Source: Flavobacterium aquidurense
Lineage (GTDB): Bacteria; Bacteroidota; Bacteroidia; Flavobacteriales; Flavobacteriaceae
Assembly (NCBI RefSeq): GCF_001404985.1
Contig: NZ_JRLF01000015.1
Span: 620,001 to 684,000 of the forward strand
DNA: 64,000 bases
Reading direction: 5' to 3'
The notes below the pieces were generated by a model. It had not been told where the DNA came from and did not search any database. It saw nothing but the letters and a program-made list of their open reading frames with translations. The position numbers were made by a program, and so were the translations under genes. Of this stretch, positions 41,950 through 50,468 are shown one piece after another (the stretch's first letter is position 1; every line of letters begins with the position of its first letter).

Positions 41950-42030
41950 TGTAATAAACTGGTTATTTATTATTTTGGTTTTGGTTAGTTAAATGATGCC
42001 GGCGTCTTCGAGATGCCGGCATTCTTTTTT
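41950..42030 (+). ncRNA. Candidate small RNA
   Basis: Between a promoter-like word (41939-41946) and a T-run-ending hairpin (TGCCGGC at 41997-42003 pairs with GCCGGCA at 42015-42021) lie about 50 nt with no start codon followed by a frame. The unit could make an 80-nt transcript. Known RNA families were not recognised. Alternatively this is a long-range terminator of an upstream transcript. Confidence 0.3.
41997..42030 (+). terminator. Orphan terminator-like hairpin
   Basis: TGCCGGC / GCCGGCA stem, 11-nt loop containing TCTTCGAG, T run after. No plus-strand gene precedes it within the gap (catalase is on the other strand). Confidence 0.6.
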
Positions 42031-42254
42031 ATAGTATGTTTTGTTTCAGATTTCAGATTTTCTTTGTTTCATGTTACTTTACTTTGAACATAATTTTATC
42101 GCAAAGCAACTTGAAAACTGAAACTTGAAACAAAAGAAAACCATAACTAAAATTCTCATTTTGGATACAACTACACGAGATTTAGATACTTTATAAAAGA
42201 AATACTCCCGGATCTTTGCTTTATAATTTTCAAACAAAATTTAAAACAGGAATT

Positions 42255-43265
42255 ATGAGTGCTATAAACAAAATTAAATTAGGAAATCAGGGTCTTATTG
42301 TTCCTAACATTGGATTAGGATGTATGGGAATGACCCAAATTGCAGGAATGGACATTTATGGCAAAGCCGATGAAAAAGAAGCCATTGCAACCATTCACCG
42401 TTCGCTTGAACTGGGAGGGATTTTTTTAGACACTGCAGACCTTTATGGTCCTTTACACAACGAAAGATTAATTGCGAAAGCCATAAAAGGCAATCGAAAC
42501 GCTTATACAATTGCTACAAAATTTGGTTACGAAATCGACGATAATGAGCAGCTTACCTGGCAATTTAACGGTAAAAAAGAATATGTAAAAAAAGCTGTAG
42601 AACGTTCCCTGAAAAATTTAGGTACAGATTATATCGATTTATATTACCTGCACAGACTTGATCCCAACACGCCAATTGAAGAAACTGTTGCCGCTATGTC
42701 AGAATTGGTTAAAGAAGGAAAAGTGGGTTACATCGGTTTATCTGAAGTTTCATCAGACACGATTCGAAAAGCGCACAAAATTCATCCTTTGTCTGCCGTT
42801 CAAACTGAATATTCCTTATTTGAAAGAAGTGTGGAAGAAGCAGGTATTTTAGATACGCTAAACAAATTAGAAATTGGTTTTGTAGCTTATTCTCCGTTAG
42901 GAAGAGGTTTTATTTCCGGAGATATTAAAAGCCCGGATGATTTTCCTGAAAATGATTTCAGAAAATCGATTCCGCGTTTTCAGGGAGCACAATTTCTTAA
43001 AAATATTGAATTGGTTAATGAAATCAAGAAATTAGCCGACGAAAAGCAAATTACAGCTTCACAATTAGCATTGTCATGGATTGCATCAAAAAATATTTTA
43101 TCGATTCCGGGAACTAAGCGTGTAAAATATGTTGAACAAAATATTGCTGCTGCCCAAATGATTTTATCGACAGATGAAATGAATCGTTTAGAAAAAATTA
43201 TTCCGCTTGGCACCATTACCGGCGCAAGATACGACGAAGCTAATATGGCTGGTATTGATCAATAA
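42255..43265 (+). CDS. Aldo/keto reductase
   Basis: 336 residues from the ATG at 42255; the earlier in-frame ATG at 42216 overlaps the promoter-like ATCTTTGC. TIM-barrel NADPH reductase. LDTADLYGPLHNERLIAKAI gives the catalytic Asp and Tyr; AYTIATKFGYEID the Lys; DYIDLYYLHRLDPNTPIEET the His; GFVAYSPLGRGFISGDIKS and SIPGTKRVKYVEQNI bind NADP. Closest in type to the AKR13 group (general, often methylglyoxal- or xenobiotic-reducing). The next gene is an AraC regulator on the same strand, probably controlling it. Confidence 0.93.
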   Translation: MSAINKIKLGNQGLIVPNIGLGCMGMTQIAGMDIYGKADEKEAIATIHRSLELGGIFLDTADLYGPLHNERLIAKAIKGNRNAYTIATKFGYEIDDNEQLTWQFNGKKEYVKKAVERSLKNLGTDYIDLYYLHRLDPNTPIEETVAAMSELVKEGKVGYIGLSEVSSDTIRKAHKIHPLSAVQTEYSLFERSVEEAGILDTLNKLEIGFVAYSPLGRGFISGDIKSPDDFPENDFRKSIPRFQGAQFLKNIELVNEIKKLADEKQITASQLALSWIASKNILSIPGTKRVKYVEQNIAAAQMILSTDEMNRLEKIIPLGTITGARYDEANMAGIDQ

Positions 43266-43405
43266 AATCTTTGACTTCGCTCAGCCTGATAATACTAATT
43301 TGCTGAGCGAAGTCGAAAATTATTGCTAATAGCAATTAAAAGAAAGGTTATCTTTACTAAAGCTTCCCTGTTTATATATTTCTTAAATATTCTATATATT
43401 TCATC

Positions 43406-44326
43406 ATGAAAAAAGAAACCCAAACTCCCTATATAATTCACTCAGTATCTGAACTGCATGCTTTGCTAAAAATTCAAAAACCGGAACATCCTCTGGTAAG
43501 TTTTGTAGATTTAAGTAATATAACCTGCCATTTTGATGACAATCTAAAAAGTGTTGTCTACGATTTTTATACGGTTTGCATCAAAAAAGGTTTTACAGGA
43601 AAAATGAAATACGGACAAAATTACTATGATTTTGATGAAGGCGTTATGACTTTTATGTCACCAGGACAAGTTATTTCTACAGAAGTCTCCGTTGATTCGG
43701 CTGTTTATGGCGCTATGTTGGTGATACATCCTGATTTTATTCAGAACTATGCTTTAGCCAAAAACATTAAGGATTTTGGTTATTTTTCGTACTCTGTTAA
43801 TGAAGCGCTCCATCTTTCTGACAAAGAAGAAATCATGATTACGGGAATTATGAAAAATATTGAACAGGAATATCTTTCGTCAATTGATGCTTTTAGCCAG
43901 GATGTAATGATTTCGCATATAGAATTACTGCTTAATTATTGCAACAGGTTTTATAACCGACAATTTATAACCCGAAAAACTGCCAACAATACACTTTTAA
44001 CGAAATTAGAAACATTGTTATCTGATTATTTCGAAGGTGATAAAGTACAGCAATTCGGACTTCCAACAGTGGCTTATATCTCAGATGAGCTACATGTTTC
44101 TCCTAATTATCTAAGCGACATGCTTCGTTCATTGACAGGACAAAGTACGCAGCATCATATTCATAATAAAATCATAGAAAAAGCAAAAGAATTATTAACG
44201 ACGACTTCATTAAGTGTTAGCGAAACGGCTTATCAATTGGGTTTTGAATATCCGCAATCGTTTAATAAATTATTTAAAAGCAAAACCAATTTTTCGCCTT
44301 TAGAATTTAGAAGTTCCTTTAATTAA
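43406..44326 (+). CDS. AraC family transcriptional regulator
   Basis: 306 residues. N-terminal sensor region with a cupin-like pattern (MKYGQNYYDFDEGVMTFMSPGQVIS), a helical linker, and a C-terminal double HTH (TVAYISDELHVSPNYLSDMLRS and SVSETAYQLGFEYPQSFNKLFKSKTNFSPLEF). Located 140 bp after the aldo/keto reductase gene. Its stop overlaps that of the converging gene by 4 bp in TTAA. Confidence 0.9.
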   Translation: MKKETQTPYIIHSVSELHALLKIQKPEHPLVSFVDLSNITCHFDDNLKSVVYDFYTVCIKKGFTGKMKYGQNYYDFDEGVMTFMSPGQVISTEVSVDSAVYGAMLVIHPDFIQNYALAKNIKDFGYFSYSVNEALHLSDKEEIMITGIMKNIEQEYLSSIDAFSQDVMISHIELLLNYCNRFYNRQFITRKTANNTLLTKLETLLSDYFEGDKVQQFGLPTVAYISDELHVSPNYLSDMLRSLTGQSTQHHIHNKIIEKAKELLTTTSLSVSETAYQLGFEYPQSFNKLFKSKTNFSPLEFRSSFN

Positions 44327-45123
44327 TCTTTTAACCGTTCCTGCAGTATTTTAAAATAAGAAAAAGCCTTAAGCAATCTACTCCCGTGCCAGGAGAACAT
44401 TTCGCCATCGACAAAAATTGTTTTGGCATGATGCGTAAATCGGCCTATTTCAAAAGCGTCCTCTTCTTTAAACGGATACGGTTCTGATGAAAGAAAAACG
44501 ATATCAGGATCGCCTTCGAGACGCATCTTTTTTATTTCGATTTCAGGATAACGTCCTTTGTCTTCGTATATATTCGAAAAATGATTTAATTTTAATAATT
44601 CATTGATATAAGTATCATTTCCCGCTACCATAAATGGATTTTTCCAGATAAAATAAGCTGCTTTCTTTACGGAAATATCTGCAATATATTTTTTGAAATC
44701 GTTTAAAGCGAAAACCAATTTGTTATTCCATTTTTGAGATTCGGTTCTACAATTAAAAAGCTGACCAAAGTCTGAAATCATCTGAAAATTATCTTCTACA
44801 GTAACAATATTCGTTACCCAAACCGGACAAATGGTAGTTAATTGTTCGACAATTTCCGGCGTGTTTTCTTCTTTATTGCAAATGATAATATCCGGCTGGA
44901 GCAATTTTATCTTCTCAAAATGAATTTTCTTGGTTCCGCCAACAATTTTCTTAGTCGATTTTAAATGGTACGGATGAACACAAAATTTAGTAATTCCGAT
45001 TATTTTATCTTCTAAACCCAGATCATAAAGCAATTCGGTTTGAGAAGGCACCAGCGAAATAATACTTTTAGGAGTCGTCTCAAAAGAATGTGAAGTACCG
45101 AGTTGATCGAGGAATTGTTTCAT
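44323..45123 (-). CDS. Helical-backbone metal receptor (BtuF/FecB-like) without signal peptide
   Basis: 266 residues. Matches the periplasmic cobalamin/siderophore-binding fold: IISLVPSQTELLYDLGLEDKIIGITKFC, HFEKIKLLQPDIIICNKEEN, VEDNFQMISDFGQLFNCR, PEIEIKKMRLEGDPDIVFLS, GEMFSWHGSRLLKAFSYF. Standard members are secreted or lipid-anchored, but this one starts MKQFLDQLGTSHSFETTPKS with no signal, so it appears cytosolic. ABC permease and ATPase genes are not near. In Bacteroidota such solitary BtuF-like proteins are seen; their role (B12 or corrinoid handling) is not proven. It may serve cobalamin for IcmF. Confidence 0.82.
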   Translation of the reverse strand: MKQFLDQLGTSHSFETTPKSIISLVPSQTELLYDLGLEDKIIGITKFCVHPYHLKSTKKIVGGTKKIHFEKIKLLQPDIIICNKEENTPEIVEQLTTICPVWVTNIVTVEDNFQMISDFGQLFNCRTESQKWNNKLVFALNDFKKYIADISVKKAAYFIWKNPFMVAGNDTYINELLKLNHFSNIYEDKGRYPEIEIKKMRLEGDPDIVFLSSEPYPFKEEDAFEIGRFTHHAKTIFVDGEMFSWHGSRLLKAFSYFKILQERLKD

Positions 45124-45126
45124 TTT

Positions 45127-45226
45127 TTTTGTTTCAGTTTACAGTCTCAGTCTCAGTTTATAGTATACAGTTTACAGTCTCAGTCTCAGTCAAAACTGTG
45201 ACTGTGACTGTGACTGTGACTAAAAA
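45127..45226. repeat. Low-complexity CAGTCT / GTGACT repeats
   Basis: About 100 bp of CAGTCTCAGTCTCAGT runs and then four tandem GTGACT units between the BtuF-like gene and pyrF. A related word set (CAGTCGCAGT, ACTGAGA) is at 52264-52360. Confidence 0.6.
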
Positions 45227-45228
45227 CT

Positions 45229-46047
45229 TTATTTATTAGCAAGAATCTCTTCCATTTCCTGCTGTACTTTCAAAGCTTCTTCCCTTGCCTTTTCAGCAAA
45301 GTCTGTTCCTTTTGAGGCGTAGATAATAGCTCTTGCTGAGTTTACTAATAACCCCACTTTATCATTCATTCCGTATTTGCAAACTTCAGATAAACTACCG
45401 CCCTGAGCGCCAATTCCCGGAACTAATAAAAAACTATCCGGAACGATCTTCCTGATATCGGCAAAATATTCTGCTTTTGTTGCACCAACCACATACATTA
45501 GATTGTGACTGTTTTTCCATGTTTTAGAGGTTTCTAAAACTTGTTTGTATAATTCTTTTCCGTTTGTTGTCAAGGTCTGAAAATCAAATGCACCTTCGTT
45601 AGAAGTCAAAGCCAGCATTATGGTATGTTTATTTTCGAAAGCCAAAAACGGCTCTACTGAATCTTTACCCATATAAGGCGCAACGGTTACACTATCAAAA
45701 TTTAAATCTTCAAAAAAAGCTTTTGCATACATACTTGAAGTATTCCCAATATCACCACGTTTAGCATCAGCAATAGTAAAAATTTCAGGAAAATTCTCGT
45801 TGATATAATTGATTGTTTTTTGCAAAGACATCCATCCTTTTATCCCGTATGCTTCAAAAAAAGCAGTATTGGGTTTGTACCCCACAGCTAAATCATGTGT
45901 TGCATCGATTATGGCTTTATTAAATTCGAAAATAGGATCTTCGGTTTCTAATAAATGAGAAGGCATTTTGGTTAGATCGGGATCTAATCCAACGCATAAA
46001 AAGGATTTTTTAGAAAGGATTTGTTCGTGTAGTTGTTGTGTTGTCAT
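45229..46047 (-). CDS. pyrF: Orotidine 5'-phosphate decarboxylase
   Basis: 272 residues. Last step of UMP synthesis, OMP to UMP, in the cytosol. CVGLDPDLTKMPSHLL, FTIADAKRGDIGNTSSMYAKAFF (catalytic DxKxxD as DAKRGD), VTVAPYMGKDSVEPFLAFENK, and the phosphate-gripper VPGIGAQGG are all visible. It belongs to the longer (about 270-residue) subfamily of OMP decarboxylase. Monocistronic with terminator at 46112. Confidence 0.96.
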   Translation of the reverse strand: MTTQQLHEQILSKKSFLCVGLDPDLTKMPSHLLETEDPIFEFNKAIIDATHDLAVGYKPNTAFFEAYGIKGWMSLQKTINYINENFPEIFTIADAKRGDIGNTSSMYAKAFFEDLNFDSVTVAPYMGKDSVEPFLAFENKHTIMLALTSNEGAFDFQTLTTNGKELYKQVLETSKTWKNSHNLMYVVGATKAEYFADIRKIVPDSFLLVPGIGAQGGSLSEVCKYGMNDKVGLLVNSARAIIYASKGTDFAEKAREEALKVQQEMEEILANK

Positions 46048-46111
46048 TCTTGATTTTTTAGTTCTTCTAATGCATCAGAAGTGATTGTATTTTAGAAGTA
46101 CGCAAAAATAA

Positions 46112-46141
46112 AAAAAGCCATTCAATTACGAATGGCTTTTT
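46112..46141. terminator. Terminator between OmpA-type gene and pyrF
   Basis: Perfect 12-bp stem AAAAAGCCATTC / GAATGGCTTTTT, 6-nt loop. It is 22 bp beyond the OmpA-gene stop at 46163, which is the gene it serves on the minus strand. Confidence 0.8.
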
Positions 46142-46162
46142 AGTTTTATATTCTGTTCAGGC

Positions 46163-48346
46163 TTATAAATTACCTAAGTAAACAATTTCTGTTCTTCTGT
46201 TTTCAGCTCTTCCTGCTGCTGTTTTATTCGTTGCAACCGGTTTTGTAGAACCAAATCCCTGCGAAGTCAAATTATCAGGATTCACTCCTTTTGCAATCAA
46301 GGCTTCCATAACTACTTTTGCTCTTGCTTCAGATAATTTTTGGTTTGCTTTTGCATTTCCTACATTGTCTGTATGTCCGTTGATCGCAAATTTAGCATTT
46401 GGATAATTTTTCAGGATTTCTTTAATAGCATCTAATCTTCCTGAAGTTACTCCTTTTTTTGCATCGCTTAATGTTGCTTTTCCGGTTACGAAAAAGATCG
46501 ATTTAGCTTCTACTTTTAGTTTCTCTAAAGTCGCTTTAGTCACTTTAGGACATCCTTTATTGTCTGCTGGACCAGCAATTAATGGGCAATCATCTACATT
46601 ATCAGGAACTCCGTCTTTGTCAGCGTCTAAAACCGGACAACCTTTATTTTCTGGTAAACCGGCAACTGTTGGGCACGCATCGTCTTTATCAAGAACACCG
46701 TCACCATCTGTATCCGGCCAAGGGCAGCCTTTATTTTCTACCGGACCGGCAATTGCAGGACAAGCATCTACATTATCTAAAAGCGTATCTCCGTCAGAAT
46801 CTTTCCAAGGACATCCTTTATTTTCTACAGGACCAGCTACATCCGGACAAGTATCATCTTTATCAAAAACTCCGTCTTTATCTGTATCCGGCCAAGGACA
46901 ACCTTTGTTTTCAGCAGGACCGGCTACTTTTCTACAAGCATCTTCTTTGTCTATAACGCCGTCTTCGTCTGTATCTTTGAATTTCTTTTCGTAAACCGGA
47001 ATTTTTATCCCAAGATGAAAATCAGCCGCTTTTGATTCTTTCGAAACTAAATTTGTCAGGATAGAACCTGAACCAATAAAGAAAGCGCCAACTCTTAATC
47101 CGGAACCAACCTGCATTCCGCTGTATTGCATATAAGTCATTGGCACATAAAAACTAAACCATCTTGATTCGTAACGAGGTGTAAGTGTTACACGATCAGC
47201 GATTCCGTAACCGTTTACTTTATCTGCAGAAACCATATTGATATCTCCATTAAGATTCAAATAGAATTTTCTGTACATATTCCAATCTACATCAGCGTGA
47301 AGTGCAGTAGGTAGATTCGTTTTCATCCCTTTAACAGAAGATGTTTTTGTATAATGCTCGTCAAGGAAATCATAGAAATTATCAGCATCATTAATCATTT
47401 CCTGAGTAATAGTACCGTTTACATTATAAGTATCCTGTCTGGAGTTTTTGTAGTTGATTGATCCTATATCAGTAAGCGACAAACCAAAACGTACTTTATA
47501 TTTATTTAAATCTCTAAAGTTATTATCAGCAGGTTTTGCTTTGCTTAGATCATATTTATCATAATCAGGTCTCCATTCGTACACCAATCCAAAATCAAAA
47601 CCAAATCCTCTTGCGCCTGAGTCAAATTCATAATCTTCCTTTGCTTCAAAATCCTGGCTCGTTCCCACAGTAATTTGTCCGTTTGAAGTAAGTGTTCCTC
47701 TGTCAGGATTTACCGTATTTTCGTTATAGTCAACATGAACATCTTTTCCTTTAATATATCCGTTTACACCACCCTGAAGATATTTAGCGGTTAAACCTCC
47801 TTTAAGAAAATGTTGGTTTTTTTGATACAAAACCGCTGCATACGAAATTCCGAGTTCTCCCCAGGTATTCGACGCACCATTTGCATTTCCTGCATTAAAG
47901 TTAAAATCGCTTGCTTTGTCCAGACCTTCTTTTACCTGGTCTACAAGATTTCCGTTTATGTTCTTAAGATTACTTACAGATCTTGCTCTTGTAAAAACAG
48001 CAATCGTATGTTTAGGAGCAATATTAAACATAAAAGAGGGTCCCATGATATCAAAATTCACGATACCACTATTAGCATTTTTTGGTGTCATTTTAGACTG
48101 ACTGTCAAAATCATATCCATCTTTATAAACATCAAAAAGGCGAACTCCGTATAAATCATTTGCTACAGCGCCGCTAATAGAAAACAAATTTATATCGGTT
48201 TTAAAACGAGAATCCGCAATAGATGCCGGATTAAAAAGTACACTTTGAACTCCTGCATAATTATCATGAGTATATCCCATATAAGACTGGGCTTTGGCCA
48301 AAAATGTAACTGCAATAAGTAATAAACTGAGTAAAGTTTTTTTCAT
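46163..48346 (-). CDS. DUF5723 beta-barrel protein with thrombospondin type 3 repeats and OmpA domain
   Basis: 727 residues, signal peptide MKKTLLSLLLIAVTFLAKA. Residues about 20-450 form an outer-membrane barrel of the DUF5723 type (GVQSVLFNPASIADSRFKTDINLF near the N-terminus). Residues about 460-605 are five thrombospondin type 3 Ca-binding repeats, each DxDxDGVxDxxDxCPxxAGPxxNKGCPW. The C-terminus (about 609-727) is an OmpA-like peptidoglycan-binding domain (AKFAINGHTDNVGNAKANQKLSEARAKVV, ENRRTEI). It links outer membrane to wall. The five repeats are also detectable at DNA level (46560-46985). Confidence 0.93.
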   Translation of the reverse strand: MKKTLLSLLLIAVTFLAKAQSYMGYTHDNYAGVQSVLFNPASIADSRFKTDINLFSISGAVANDLYGVRLFDVYKDGYDFDSQSKMTPKNANSGIVNFDIMGPSFMFNIAPKHTIAVFTRARSVSNLKNINGNLVDQVKEGLDKASDFNFNAGNANGASNTWGELGISYAAVLYQKNQHFLKGGLTAKYLQGGVNGYIKGKDVHVDYNENTVNPDRGTLTSNGQITVGTSQDFEAKEDYEFDSGARGFGFDFGLVYEWRPDYDKYDLSKAKPADNNFRDLNKYKVRFGLSLTDIGSINYKNSRQDTYNVNGTITQEMINDADNFYDFLDEHYTKTSSVKGMKTNLPTALHADVDWNMYRKFYLNLNGDINMVSADKVNGYGIADRVTLTPRYESRWFSFYVPMTYMQYSGMQVGSGLRVGAFFIGSGSILTNLVSKESKAADFHLGIKIPVYEKKFKDTDEDGVIDKEDACRKVAGPAENKGCPWPDTDKDGVFDKDDTCPDVAGPVENKGCPWKDSDGDTLLDNVDACPAIAGPVENKGCPWPDTDGDGVLDKDDACPTVAGLPENKGCPVLDADKDGVPDNVDDCPLIAGPADNKGCPKVTKATLEKLKVEAKSIFFVTGKATLSDAKKGVTSGRLDAIKEILKNYPNAKFAINGHTDNVGNAKANQKLSEARAKVVMEALIAKGVNPDNLTSQGFGSTKPVATNKTAAGRAENRRTEIVYLGNL

Positions 48347-48507
48347 TAAAATTTGGTTTTAAGATAAATTCGGGGGCAAAACTACACTTTTAGAATCAGA
48401 AATATGTTACTAAAACATTGAATTCATGTAACATCTTGAATAAATTATGTAAGAAAAATGAAAACTTACTTTTATATTTTTGATAACGAACAATAAATCA
48501 AACAATT

Positions 48508-48981
48508 ATGACCCCACATATAGGAATAACTCCAAAAAATCTAAAAAAAAGCGCCACTATATTAGCAACAATTTTATCTAATGAAATGACTCTTTATGTA
48601 AAAACAAGAAAATTTCACTGGAACATTTCTGGAAATAGTTTTATGGAGCTTCATAAATTGTTTGAGGATCAATATCGAATTTTAGAAGCTAACATTGATG
48701 AAGTGGCAGAGCGCATAAGTCAGCTTGGAGAAAAAACTATTGGAACAATGAAGGAATTTATCGAAAATTCTACTTTAAAAGAATCTCCAAAAGAATATGC
48801 TTCACAAAAACACATGCTTGAAGAGCTTTTAGAAAATCACGAACAACTGGTTACAGAATTCAGAGATTACATTCCGGCGTTTGAAGAAGACAGTAATGAT
48901 ATAGGATCTGCTGATTTTGTAACTGGTTTGCTGCAACAGCACGAAAAAATGGCCTGGGTTTTACGCCGATATCAAGTTTAA
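48508..48981 (+). CDS. dps: Dps family DNA-binding ferritin-like protein
   Basis: 157 residues. Four-helix ferritin fold; ferroxidase residues are in KTRKFHWNISGNSFMELHKLFEDQYRILEANIDEVAERI (His and Asp/Glu at the subunit interface). Dps dodecamers oxidise and store iron with peroxide and protect DNA. It is the first of several stress-type genes on the plus strand, with CsbD 106 bp later. Confidence 0.93.
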   Translation: MTPHIGITPKNLKKSATILATILSNEMTLYVKTRKFHWNISGNSFMELHKLFEDQYRILEANIDEVAERISQLGEKTIGTMKEFIENSTLKESPKEYASQKHMLEELLENHEQLVTEFRDYIPAFEEDSNDIGSADFVTGLLQQHEKMAWVLRRYQV

Positions 48982-49087
48982 TAAAGAGCAAAATGTGAAT
49001 TATGAAACGGTTTGCGAAATAAATGTAACACAAACCTAAGGGTTAATTCAGAATTTTACAATACTATTAATACTTAAAAAAAATATC

Positions 49088-49273
49088 ATGAATACTACAG
49101 AGATAAAAGGAAACTGGAATGAGTTAAAAGGGAAATTGAAACAACAATATGCAGATTTAACTGATGACGATTTATTATATGATGAAGGTAAAGAAGACGA
49201 AATGTACGGAAAACTTCAACAAAAATTAGGAAAAACAAAAGACGAAGTTCGCAAAATTATTGCTGACTTGTAA
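49088..49273 (+). CDS. CsbD family stress protein
   Basis: 61 residues, soluble and highly charged. NTTEIKGNWNELKGKLKQQY and DDLLYDEGKEDEMYGKLQQKLGKTKDEV match the CsbD motif (KGxWNexKGklKqxxgxLTdDDl). CsbD proteins are general-stress proteins of unknown biochemical role, under SigB in Bacillus. Follows dps and has its own terminator. Confidence 0.9.
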   Translation: MNTTEIKGNWNELKGKLKQQYADLTDDDLLYDEGKEDEMYGKLQQKLGKTKDEVRKIIADL

Positions 49274-49290
49274 AACGTTCTAAATCAATC

Positions 49291-49329
49291 AAAAATACCG
49301 TCTAGTAAAACATATTAGACGGTATTTTT
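49291..49329 (+). terminator. Terminator of csbD-like gene
   Basis: 16-bp stem (AAAAATACCGTCTAGT, one mismatch), 7-nt loop, T run; starts 18 bp after the stop. Confidence 0.85.
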
Positions 49330-49430
49330 TTGAGAATTTTATTTAAATTCATTAATGTTCTATATCGCTAACAAGCATTAAACTCTATAACCAAAAATAA
49401 ATTAATTATCTTTAACGAAATTTCTATAAA

Positions 49431-49982
49431 ATGAAACTATTTATAAAGTTCGACATAAACACCATTTGCTCGCTTTTTTTGAAACAAAATCTGGAACAAC
49501 AAAATGTAAATTTTACAACTCTGGGATTTGGTGAAATCGAAATTGCCGATAATCTTGATGCTGATGCGCTCGAAGCTTTAAAAAATAATTTGCTGCCATG
49601 TGGCTTTGAGGTTGTCGAAAACCAAAAAAGTGTATTAGTACAAAAAATAAAAGATGCTATAATTGAGCTTGTTTTCATGGAAGACAGCAATAATTATAAA
49701 AGTTCTGTGTTTTTAGCTGAGAAATTAAACCACAGTTACGGTTACTTGTCAAATGTTTTCTCAGAAGTGACATATTCTTCTATTGAAAATTTTATCATTT
49801 TACAGAAAATTGAAAGAGCGAAACAATTAATTATTATTAATGAAATGAGTTTGACAGAAATTGCTTTTTTACTAAACTACTCAAGTGTAGCGCATTTGAG
49901 TACGCAGTTTAAAAATACAACAGGAATTACGCCGTCAGCATTTCAAAGAATAATTAAGAAACGTAGAGAAAATTTAAAATAA
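49431..49982 (+). CDS. AraC-type regulator with small N-terminal domain
   Basis: 183 residues, short for the family. Residues about 1-62 make a small alpha/beta domain (LFIKFDINTICSLFLKQNLEQQNV, TTLGFGEIEIADNLDADALEALKNNLLPCGFEV). This could be ferredoxin-like, similar to HMA or ACT shape, but without the metal CxxC. The rest is one AraC DNA-binding domain (FLAEKLNHSYGYLSNVFSEV and SLTEIAFLLNYSSVAHLSTQFKNTTGITPSAF). It begins 158 bp after csbD and ends 21 bp before the response-regulator gene, so it is probably cotranscribed with the two-component pair. Confidence 0.8.
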   Translation: MKLFIKFDINTICSLFLKQNLEQQNVNFTTLGFGEIEIADNLDADALEALKNNLLPCGFEVVENQKSVLVQKIKDAIIELVFMEDSNNYKSSVFLAEKLNHSYGYLSNVFSEVTYSSIENFIILQKIERAKQLIIINEMSLTEIAFLLNYSSVAHLSTQFKNTTGITPSAFQRIIKKRRENLK

Positions 49983-50003
49983 AAACCCAAATACCATACT
50001 AAA

Positions 50004-50453
50004 ATGCAAAAAAACGCATTATACATTTTATTGGCTGATGATGATGAAGATGATCGTCTTTTTTTTAAGGATGCTTTTGAAGAAATAAAAATTCAGACAA
50101 AAGTAGATTTTGTTCATGACGGAATGCAATTAATGGATCATTTAATGGATCCTGAAACTAAATTGCCGGATATTTTGTTCCTGGATTTAAATATGCCTAA
50201 AAAAACAGGTAAAGAATGTTTGATCGAAATTAAAAAAACAGAACATCTTAAAAATATTATTATTGCTATCTACTCTACTTCATCATCAGAAGAAGATATT
50301 GAAGATACGTTTATTCAGGGAGCCAATATTTATATCAAAAAACCAAGCGATTTTAATACGCTTAAAAAAATAATAAATGAAGTCGTAACAGTAAACTGGC
50401 ACTATCATACCTCAGGTTTAAACCGTGACAACTTCTTGCTTCGACTAAAATAA
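50004..50453 (+). CDS. Stand-alone response regulator receiver domain
   Basis: 149 residues, a single REC domain without output. Acidic pocket ADDDEDDR (residues 11-18), phospho-acceptor Asp61 (LFLDLNMPKK), Thr/Ser at IYSTSSSEED and Lys in IKKP. Single-domain regulators act by protein interaction, often in a phosphorelay or on chemotaxis-like partners. Partner is surely the histidine kinase immediately downstream (15-bp gap). Confidence 0.9.
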   Translation: MQKNALYILLADDDEDDRLFFKDAFEEIKIQTKVDFVHDGMQLMDHLMDPETKLPDILFLDLNMPKKTGKECLIEIKKTEHLKNIIIAIYSTSSSEEDIEDTFIQGANIYIKKPSDFNTLKKIINEVVTVNWHYHTSGLNRDNFLLRLK

Positions 50454-50468
50454 TAATAATGCATACCA

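Larger units (their letters stand above)
41741..42254. other. Intergenic region with an orphan promoter-terminator unit
   Basis: 514 bp between catalase and the aldo/keto reductase gene. A GATCTTTGTAGTGTAATA word (41939-41956) is very like the region upstream of the DUF4142 gene at 52554-52569. It is followed 40 bp later by a strong terminator at 41997-42028. No reading frame lies between them. The rest is low-complexity TTTCAGATTTC-type sequence. Confidence 0.45.

Noticed and set aside
46560..46994. Long open frames (124-144 codons) opposite the OmpA-type gene
   Set aside because: They are antisense to the thrombospondin type 3 repeats; the peptides are the mirrored repeat and have no start context.
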